Source of the DNA: Cepaea nemoralis
Lineage: Eukaryota > Mollusca > Gastropoda > Stylommatophora > Helicidae
NCBI GenBank assembly: GCA_014155875.1
Contig: JACEFZ010002047.1
Coordinates: 1 to 64,000 of the forward strand
Direction: 5' to 3'
DNA: 64,000 nt
Shown here: positions 56,219 through 64,000 of the stretch, piece by piece
Numbering within the stretch: position 1 is the first letter of the stretch
How the letters are laid out: every line of letters starts with the position of its first letter
Program-made: the position numbers and the translations under genes
Notes under the pieces: model-generated
What the model was told of the DNA's origin: nothing
Databases searched by the model: none
What the model saw: the letters and a program-made list of their open reading frames with translations, nothing else

Positions 56219-58470
56219 AAGCTATAGTTAGACAAAGACGGGCAACACATCTATGAGAAAGATATAGGTAGACAAAGACAGATGACATAACTATGAGAAA
56301 GATATAGGTAGACAAAGACAGATGACATAACTATGAGAAAGATATAGGTAGACAAAGACAGATGACGTAACTATGAGAAAGATATAGGTAGAAAAAGACA
56401 GATGACACAACTATGAGAAAGATATAGGTAGACAAAGACAGATGATACAACTATGAGAAAGCTATAGGTAGACAAAGACAGATGACATAACTATGAGAAA
56501 GATATAGGTAGACAAAGACAGATGACATAACTATGAGAAAGATATAGGTAGACAAAGACAGATGACATAACTATGAGAAAGATATAGGTAGACAAAGACA
56601 GATGACATAATTATGAGAAAGATATAGGTAGACAAAGACAGATGACATAACTATGAGAAAGATATAGGTAGACAAAGACAGATGACATAATTATGAGAAA
56701 GATATAGGTAGACAAAGACAGATGACATAACTATGAGAAAGATATAGGTAGACAAAGACAGATGACATAATTATGAGAAAGATATAGGTAGACAAAGACA
56801 GATGACATAATTATGAGAAAGATATAGGTAGACAAAGACAGATGACATAATTATGAGAAAGATATAGGTAGACAAAGACAGATGATACAACTATGAGAAA
56901 GCTATAGGTAGACAAAGACAGATGATATAACTATGAGAAAGATATAGGTAGACAAAGACAGGTGACATAACTATGAGAAAGATATAGGTAGACAAAGACA
57001 GATGATATAACTATGAGAAAGATATAGGTAGACAAAGACAGATGAAATAACTATGAGAAAGATATAGGTAGACAAAGACAGATGACGTAACTATGAGAAA
57101 GATATAGGTAGACAAAGACAGATGACATAACTATGAGAAAGATATAGGTAGACAAAGACAGATGATACAACTATGAGAAAGATATAGGTAGACAAAGACA
57201 GATGACGTAACTATGAGAAAGATATAGGTAGACAAAGACAGATGATACAACTATGAGAAAGATATAGGTAGACAAAGACAGATGACGTAACTATGAGAAA
57301 GATATAGGTAGACAAAGACAGATGACGTAACTATGAGAAAGATATAGGTAGACAAAGACAGATGACATAACTATGAGAAAGATATAGGTAGACAAAGACA
57401 GATGACGTAACTATGAGAAAGATATAGGTAGACAAAGACAGATGACATAACTATGAGAAAGATATAGGTAGACAACGACAGATGACATAATTATGAGAAA
57501 GATATAGGTAGACAACGACAGATGATACAACTATGAGAAAGATATAGGTAGACAAAGACAGATGACATAACTATGAGAAAGATATAGGTAGACAAAGACA
57601 GATGATACAACTATGAGAAAGATATAGGTAGACAAAGACAGATGACGTAACTATGAGAAAGATATAGGTAGACAAAGACAGATGATACAACTATGAGAAA
57701 GATATAGGTAGACAAAGACAGATGACGTAACTATGAGAAAGATATAGGTAGACAAAGACAGATGACGTAACTATGAGAAAGATATAGGTAGACAAAGACA
57801 GATGACATAACTATGAGAAAGATATAGGTAGACAAAGACAGATGACGTAACTATGAGAAAGATATAGGTAGACAAAGACAGATGACATAACTATGAGAAA
57901 GATATAGGTAGACAAAGACAGATGATACAACTATGAGAAAGATATAGGTAGACAAAGACAGATGACGTAACTATGAGAAAGATATAGGTAGACAAAGGAC
58001 AGATGATACACTATGAGAAGATATAGGTAGACAAAGACAGATGACGGAACTATGAGAAAGATATAGGTAGACAAAGACAGATGACATAATTATGAGAAAG
58101 ATATAGGTAGACAAAGACAGATGACATAATTATGAGAAAGATATAGGTAGACAAGACAGATGACATAATTATGAGAAAGATATAGGTAGACAAAGACAGA
58201 TGATACAACTATGAGAAAGCTATAGGTAGACAAAGACAGATGATATAACACTAGAGAAAGATATAGGTAGAACAACGACAGATGACATAATTATGAGAAA
58301 GATTAGGTAGACAAAGACAGATGACGTAACTATGAGAAAGATATAGGTAGACAAAGACAGATGACGTAACTATGAGAAAGATATAGGTAGACAACGACAG
58401 ATGACATAACTATGAGAAAGATATAGGTAGACAAAGACAGATGACATAATTATGAGAAAGCTATAGGTAG
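56215..58470. repeat. 40-bp minisatellite (about 56 copies)
   Basis: The unit is GATGACATAACTATGAGAAA plus GATATAGGTAGACAAAGACA. Variants at GACATAA, GACGTAA and GATACAA are arranged non-randomly (see findings). Phase is exact over 1.7 kb, with small indels only after 57990. Confidence 0.99.
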
Positions 58471-59056
58471 CCAAAGATGGGCACTAAAAATGTGAGAAAA
58501 CTGTAGGTAGACAAAGGCAAGCAACACAAATATGAGAAGGCAATAGGTAGACAAAGACGAGCGACATAACTATGTAGAGGCGAGAGGTAGACAAAGACAG
58601 ACAAAAGAACAACATGAAAGCTATGGGTAGACAAAGATAGGCGACAGAACAACATGAAAGCTATAGGTAGACAAAGATAGGCGACAGAACAACATGAAAG
58701 CTATAGGTAGACAAAGATAGGCGACAGAACAACATGAAAGCTATAGGTAGACAAAGATAGGCGACAGAACTATGAGAAAGCTATAGGTAGACAAAGATGG
58801 GCAACACAACTATAGGAAAGCTATAGGTAGACAATAATTAGCAATAGAACTATGGGAAAGCTATCGGCAGACAAAAGACCGGAAACAAAACTACGAGAAT
58901 GCATATGTAGACAAAGACAGGCAACAGGCTCCTCTAGACAAAAATATGCAAGAGAACAAAATGAAAGCTTTAGGTAGACAAAGAATAAAAATAGACAACA
59001 GAACTATGCAGAAGCGATGGGTAGACCAAAGACAGACAACAGAACAACACTGAAAG
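58471..59056. repeat. Diverged edge of the 40-bp array
   Basis: Units of 38-40 bp with GGTAGACAAAGA retained (for example CATGAAAGCTATAGGTAGAC at 58612-58740), decaying toward the right, as expected for the old margin of an array. Confidence 0.9.
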
Positions 59057-59064
59057 CTATAGAC

Positions 59065-59453
59065 CAGTGGTTCTCAACCTTTTTTTTGACCCATGCACCC
59101 CCTCACCATATGTTCAGAATGTCATTCCCCTCTTTCCTCCCTATAAAGTCCCACCCCTCCCCTTTTTTGTACACATGTATACGTAAAAATGGAAGCTAAA
59201 TGTAATAACACATACTAGAACAAGTCTAGGCGTCCTACATAAAACATGATTTGCAGGTTTACTTACGCGTTATAAAACAAATTTCATAAGAGCGAGAAGT
59301 ACAGAAACTTAAAGTATGGAGGCAAAAACAATATCAAGTAATCGATTCTTGTATCAACGCGATCTTGAAATAATCTTAAATTCCCCCACCCCCACCCCCG
59401 AAACCCTAAAATCCCTGGGGGGGGGGGAATTCCCTATCGGTTGAGAACCACTG
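59065..59453. mobile_element. hAT-type MITE, third copy of the first family
   Basis: Ends CAGTGGTTCTCAACC and GGTTGAGAACCACTG are intact. The flanks CTATAGAC and CCTTTAAA do not match, unlike the copies at 6482 and 30408. Orientation as at 30408. Confidence 0.9.
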
Positions 59454-59464
59454 CCTTTAAATGA

Positions 59465-59655
59465 TTCAATGTCGAAGGATTATATATCGCCAAACGGGAC
59501 CTCCCATTGTATAGAAGGACCATATGTCGCCGTACTAGGGTCATTACGTTATTTGTTTTGTTTTTCGTGGTATGTTCTGCAATTTCAATGCCCTGTGAAC
59601 GGACAGTTACATTATAATTCTTGTTCATTTGATTGTTTACCGTGTTTGGTCTAAA
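59465..59655 (+). repeat. Dispersed repeat, partner of 48083-48240
   Basis: GATTCAATGTCGAAGG, then TTATTTGTTTTGTTTTTCGT and CAGTTACATTATAATTCTTG. The following stretch (59656-60269) shows no certain feature. Confidence 0.65.
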
Positions 59656-60269
59656 TCCACTATTCCCTTGGCATTGCATTAATTAAGTATGACTGCTTCA
59701 TCTAGTATTGTATCTTCAGCTAGCATTCGCCCATAGGTAGTCTTTAGAATCCTTTGCTTCATTCATCCTGAGCATTCCTACTACTGGCTTTCTGGATGCT
59801 AATTACATCTGCTCGCTTGTTTTCTTACAGTTACACTTCTGCATGACTCGGGCTGTATATCCACGCAAGCCGATATAAGACATAAATGTTGCTGCCTGGT
59901 ATAGACGCATGCCATAACTGTTCGTTTTGAGCTTTACACAATACAGAGAATTATCTGGTAAATCTAATTACGCGATATCTACCCCCAAAGTTGCCATGAC
60001 CGCCTCCATCTCCATTCTCTGAGGTTGTAGATATAAAGGCTCTATTTTTGTTGACGTTGCAGACACGTAAGCTTCACTTTGATACAATCATCCTGTTTAC
60101 TCTTGCTGAAAAACCCTAATCCATATTTCTCACCGTGAAGCACAGAACTCTCAATATACTCTTACATCATCTCTCACGGTATACTCATCTATCACTTGCA
60201 CATCCAGTTCTGACAGATAATTACTCCCCTCTCTACATGCCCTGTCTTCATTTGTATGCACTCTGTACA

Positions 60270-60790
60270 ATGAATTGAGTCAAGAACCTACATAACAGCA
60301 CTTAGGACATCCATACACACAGCACGTCATCATCTTCAACAGCCAGCAAAGAGTCCCACTACTAATGGTACCAGCTGTAGTGTGATTATGTGTCAGTCTA
60401 AACTTTCCTCGGAGTATAGAGTGTCGGCCAGATCCCCTGGCCATGTCCTGCCATACCATTCTCTCTTTGCTCTGTCATACTATGAACATGATCCCAGAGG
60501 AGCCTTACATCATTTACATTATTATTTATCAGTTGGGGTATCTTCATTGCCACTCCGGACAGGTCCATAGGTGCTCAGATCCTCCCCTCCAGCATAAGCA
60601 TCAGCGTTCATGGCTAATGGTACCAGTTCTGTGTTGGTTAACGAGGCACCTCGTTTTCCAGATGTATCATTTACATTATCGTGCGCCAATACCCAGCCGG
60701 TTTGTCCACTTGCTCGTTTTCCAATACACCCGCATGCCCTGGGGAAAGATCCAACGGATGTCTTCTGTCTGTAATGTTTGCGTGCATGTC
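60270..60790 (-). pseudogene. LINE-A fragment, interrupted by LINE-A2
   Basis: Minus-strand tail (CAACAGCCAGCAAAGAGTCC, CTGTAGTGTGATTATGTGTC) to 60508, continuing at 60680 (CGTGCGCCAATACCCAGCCG, CCCGCATGCCCTGGGG), which is the RNase H block of the family. Confidence 0.8.
60523..60665 (-). mobile_element. LINE-A2 3' fragment with 14-bp target duplication
   Basis: Flanked by ATCATTTACATTAT at 60509-60522 and 60666-60679. Content CAGTTGGGGTATCTTCATTG and TTAACGAGGCACCTCG matches the fragment at 29142-29369. Confidence 0.9.
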
Positions 60791-60822
60791 TGTACTCCTG
60801 ACAGTATAGCTCTGTGAGTCCG

Positions 60823-61077
60823 TTATAATAACGACATGTGTGTACTGTTAGCCACTGCGACTGCCTCCACCTCCATTCTCAAACTAAATTTACAACGGTA
60901 AACATTAACATGTAGGAAGCTGATTATACAGGCAAAGATCATGTATGGCAGGAACAGAAGATTCCATCGGACAAGGTTACCCCGGTCAAGCAGGTACACG
61001 AGGGACAGGAAATGATCGACAGCGGCAGACATCGAAACGATGTCCACCAGCATTGTGAAGGTGTAAGGGTGTGGTAT
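60823..61077 (-). CDS. Candidate exon of an unknown membrane protein
   Basis: On the minus strand a pyrimidine/AG acceptor (TTTCAGTTTGCAG) at 61090-61078 precedes an open stretch with codon-like, G/C-rich third positions: IPHPYTFTMLVDIVSMSAAV, DHFLSLVYLLDR, then hydrophobic NLLFLPYMIFACIISFLHV and a stop at 60823. A donor (GGGGTAACC) at 60980 would end a 97-bp exon instead. I do not recognise the protein. Two hydrophobic segments suggest a membrane protein. It may equally be chance. Confidence 0.25.
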   Translation of the reverse strand: MPHPYTFTMLVDIVSMSAAVDHFLSLVYLLDRGNLVRWNLLFLPYMIFACIISFLHVNVYRCKFSLRMEVEAVAVANSTHMSLL

Positions 61078-61114
61078 CTGCAAACTGAAACTTACATGGT
61101 CTGCACAAATATTT

Positions 61115-61210
61115 AGCAAGTTTGTGGAGAACCCTGGTATCATCCCTGGAGCTACGTACCTCGTGCTTTGTAGGCCTATAGTTCTTCCGGCAGGCGGCTT
61201 GCTCTCCTGT
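61115..61210 (+). repeat. SINE-C scrap
   Basis: CATCCCTGGAGCTACGTACC, then GTGCTTTGTAGGCCTAT, resemble the SINE-C body at 50300-50340. Confidence 0.5.
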
Positions 61211-61224
61211 GGAGAGACACTGAT

Positions 61225-61590
61225 CCTCATCTCATCTTGTTTCTTTCTACTTGCGGTGTCCGGTGTTGAGGTGAAGCATAAACAACAAGAGTGTGCCCGT
61301 CTGAGCCTCAAGTATCAAGATTCCCATAGACTCTGATATTCCCTCTGTCCATTTACATATTCGGTCTCTTCTTCTGGTTCCATTAAGTCTGTACATCAAT
61401 GCTTGTTGTGGTATACTGTTGGTTGGTCAAACCTTTCAGCTTGTTTTCTGATGAAATCTAGCGCTGCTTAACCCCTACTTTAGTCCCGATTTCTTAATTT
61501 CTGATTGTATCCCTTCTTCATAATTGAGTATTCCCAGGAATCAAATTTGTTTAATTATTCTTTTCTCTTTTTCTGACATTGTCCAGGGAC
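61225..61590 (-). pseudogene. RTE-like LINE 3' fragment
   Basis: Minus-strand match to 25250-25600 of the LINE at 24090. It shows the cluster around CCCGATTTCTTAATTTCTGA (the KIRNEDIRTK block), TTGTGGTATACTGTTGGTTG, and the tail GGTGTTGAGGTGAAGCAT. Confidence 0.75.
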
Positions 61591-61674
61591 ACTGTCCAGG
61601 TTGATAAAACATAGAAGAAGAAAGACAGTCAATAAAGTGGATCCTCTAAGTTTATTATTTAGGTTGCCAACAGC

Positions 61675-61800
61675 CTCTAGGGTTCCCTAGCAACTGATAC
61701 TTCTACTCGATAAGAAAATGATTGTTACTGTAACCTCTAGGGTTCCCTAGCAACTGATACTTCTACTCGATAAGAAAATGATTGTTACTGTAACCTCTAG
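61675..61800. repeat. 60-bp tandem duplication
   Basis: AACCTCTAGGGTTCCCTAGC, AACTGATACTTCTACTCGAT, AAGAAAATGATTGTTACTGT occurs twice without change, followed by a partial third copy. Confidence 0.97.
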
Positions 61801-61864
61801 GCAACTAAAGGAATGCAAAGACAAGGGCAATGGATCTGACTTGAACATGCAGGTCATAGAAATC

Positions 61865-62420
61865 ATAATCTTTACTTACAGACACTCACAATTACAGAAC
61901 GACTAGTAGTCGGACTAACATGGCAACTAAGTTACTTACAGACACTCACAATTACAAAACGACTAGTAGTCAGACTAACATGGCAGCAAAGTTACTTACA
62001 GACACTAACAATTACAAAACGACTAGTAGTCAGACTAACATGGCAGCAAAGTTACTTACAGACACTCACAATTACAAAACGACTAGTAGTCAGACTAACA
62101 TGGCAGCAAAGTTACTTACAGACACTCACTATTACAAAACGACTAGTAGTCGGACTAACATGGCAGCAAAGTTACTTACAGACACTCACTATTACAAAAC
62201 GACTAGTAGTCAGACTAACATGGCAGCAAAGTTACTTACAGACACTCACTATTACAAAATGACTAGTAGTCAGACTAACATGGCAGCAAAGTTACTTACA
62301 GACACTCACTATTACAAAACGACTAGTAGTCAGACTAACATGGCAGCAAAGTTACTTACAGACACTCACTATTACAGAACGACTAGTAGTCGGACTAACA
62401 CGGCAGCTAAACATGACATT
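61865..62420. repeat. 60-bp minisatellite (about 9 copies)
   Basis: The unit is CAGACTAACATGGCAGCAAA, GTTACTTACAGACACTCACA, ATTACAAAACGACTAGTAGT. The 171-codon frame MAAKLLTDTHNYKTTSSQTN arises because 60 is a multiple of three; at least one other frame is also open. Confidence 0.97.
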
Positions 62421-62454
62421 AGTCTAAAGAGGTAAAAGACAAGAATATCAGCTT

Positions 62455-62665
62455 AATTGCACCATGTTTATCCCACATAGCACTGAGCTATTTCCAGCAG
62501 GGCGGTCTGTCGAAAGCTCCACAGCTTCAGCGAGGACCCACCCGGAGTCTCAGAGAAAATTGCACTCGTGGACCGAACGACATAGTCCAGAATTGAACCA
62601 ACAACCCTTGCAGCGAGAGGCAGGCAGCATAACCACTTCACCACGGAGACTCCCTACAGAACGAC
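62455..62665 (-). repeat. SINE-C copy
   Basis: On the minus strand: TCCGTGGTGAAGTGGTTATG (A-box region), GGGTTGTTGGTTCAATTCTG (B box), CACGAGTGCAATTTTCTCTG, and a tail GGGATAAACATGGTGCAATT. Confidence 0.87.
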
Positions 62666-62825
62666 AGCTCAATTTGATGCTAGTTAAGAACAATTTAACC
62701 AAGTTGCTAGAATGGGGAGGACATGACAGCGGTTGTTTTATTCTGCCCTGAGAAAATTTTGATTATGACTGCTTCAGCCAGGGACTTAATGTCACACTCG
62801 TTACCAGGTATTAATCAATGAAGAG

Positions 62826-63035
62826 AGGTCAGCGTTACCGAAGACAATTCGCTCTTAAACTTCCGGTGCGCTGATGACAGCACAGGGGGATTATTTTCTA
62901 CACTGGTCAGCTGGATTGAAACGTTGACTTCTCGTTCAGAAACCAGTGGCAAACTACAGAATGTAAAGTTGCATAGAAAATCAACCAGAGGGTTGGGGTT
63001 GATCACAATGTCCTGCTAAGGACATGAGACATTAA
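62826..63035 (+). repeat. Chimeric SINE: A head joined to D tail
   Basis: GTCAGCGTTACCGAAGACAA to GAAACGTTGACTTCTCG is SINE-A. It switches at 62936 to TTCAGAAACCAGTGGCAAAC of SINE-D and ends at CCTGCTAAGGACATGAG. Confidence 0.75.
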
Positions 63036-63625
63036 AAAATAATTCATTGGAGATAATTGAGGAATTTGTGTGGCCAGATATAGGAAAATATCTCCCCCAA
63101 AAAATAAATCATTGAAGATAACTGAGGGATTCATGTGGCAAGATACAGGAAAATATGACTGAACAAAAAAATTCATTGAAGTGAGGAATTTATGTAGCCA
63201 GATATAGGAAAATATCTCCGGAAAAAAAAATAAACCATTGAAGATAACTGAGGAATTTGTGTGGCCAGATATAGAAAAGTATCTCCAAAAAAAATAAATC
63301 ATTGAAGATATCTGAGGAATTTGTGTGGCTAGATATAGGAAAATATCTCCGAAAAATATAAATCATTGAAGATAACTGAGAAATTCATGTGGCCAGATAT
63401 AGAAAAATATCTCCGAAAAAAAAAGAAATCATTGAAAATAACAAAAGGAATTCATGTGGCCAGATAAAGGATAATATCCCACCCCCCCAAAATAAATCCA
63501 TTGAAGATAATTGAGGAATTCATGTGGCCAGATATAAGAAAATTTCCCCCCAAAAGATAAGACACTGAAGATAACTGAGGGATTAATGTGGCCAGATATA
63601 GGAAAATATCCCTGGGAAAAAAATA
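63036..63625. repeat. About 60-bp minisatellite (about 10 copies)
   Basis: The unit includes ATTGAAGATAACTGAGGAAT, then TTGTGTGGCCAGATATAGGA and AAATATCTCC plus an A run of variable length. Confidence 0.93.
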
Positions 63626-63679
63626 TCATATAAATGAATAAGTTTTCTCATATGAGGGTGAAAAACAGGAAAAGATGAA

Positions 63680-63800
63680 AAACAATAAATGAATGAATGT
63701 GTAGAAGAAGAAAGACAGTCAATAAATGAATGGGAGTGTAGAAGAGGAAAGACAGTCAATAAATGAATGGGAGTGTGGAAGAGGAAAAAATTAGTATCAA
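63680..63800. repeat. Short array of AGAAGAGGAAAGACAGTCAA units
   Basis: Three units of about 38 bp with CAATAAATGAATGGGAGTGT. A related motif appears at 61612-61636. Nothing else is seen up to the window end. Confidence 0.8.
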
Positions 63801-64000
63801 TGAGTAAATAACTCAGCATACAATTACAAAACAACAAACACAAAATCATAAAGCACAACAATACAGCGATAATTTCATCCCCAAGTATTTATTGACAGAG
63901 TCAGTGACCGCATCATGTGACTCTATGTACAATTTGAACCAACTAATCAGAAGAGTTCAATAAAATGACATCAGGACACTGCTAAACAAATGACATCACC

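Noticed and set aside
61920..62435. 171-codon 20-residue repeat protein
   Set aside because: Produced by a 60-bp array; another frame is open too and there is no signal, promoter or splice context.
61675..63800. CRISPR-like spaced repeats
   Set aside because: Repeats are contiguous without unique spacers of constant length, and the genome is eukaryotic.

Overview
This is nuclear DNA of an animal, most likely a lophotrochozoan and perhaps a gastropod mollusc. The animal call rests on the spliced 3' end of ANAPC2 and on the metazoan retroelement set. The mollusc call is an inference from the style of the repeats. Coding DNA is sparse, and most of the window is transposon debris and minisatellites.

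Genes. (1) ANAPC2 (anaphase-promoting complex subunit 2), + strand, last four coding exons between 1415 and 7336; the 5' part lies to the left of the window. (2) A gene I assembled by hand, + strand, 28216-54282: four very short exons over 26 kb with matching phases, consensus splice sites, a TATA box, a strong signal peptide, a TAA stop and an AATAAA signal. It encodes a 60-residue, methionine-rich secreted precursor of a family I do not recognise. The same frame continues past the TAA for 17 more residues of the same composition. (3) A weak candidate exon on the - strand near 61 kb.

LTR element. 11002-19117 is a complete Ty3/Gypsy-type retrotransposon: 611-bp LTRs differing at about six positions, a 5-bp target duplication TTGCT, a primer-site candidate and a polypurine tract. 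Its integrase lies upstream of reverse transcriptase and RNase H, the order known for the Gmr1 clade and otherwise typical of Copia. The coding region is broken by frame changes and one stop. It sits inside an older SINE copy.

Other mobile DNA. At least four LINE families: an RTE/BovB-like group, two with a terminal RNase H domain, and one with a C-terminal zinc-finger tail. Five SINE families (called A to E here), several with tRNA-like heads. Three families of TIR elements: hAT-like MITEs, three of four with perfect 8-bp target duplications; a 156-bp MITE nested in a SINE; and an internally deleted mariner. A Tc1-like relic. Several nested insertions keep 14-15 bp target duplications, so relative ages can be read.

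Tandem repeats. Arrays with units of 34, 46, 27, 35, 37, 35, 48, 32, 25, 34, 40 and 60 bp account for roughly a fifth of the window. The 48-bp array (43.1-45.9 kb) and the 40-bp array (56.2-59.0 kb, with an 11-unit higher-order period) are the largest. The 32-bp array lies in intron 2 of the secreted-peptide gene and carries an AP-1-type TGAGTCA in almost every unit. I saw no rRNA gene, intact tRNA gene or CRISPR array.
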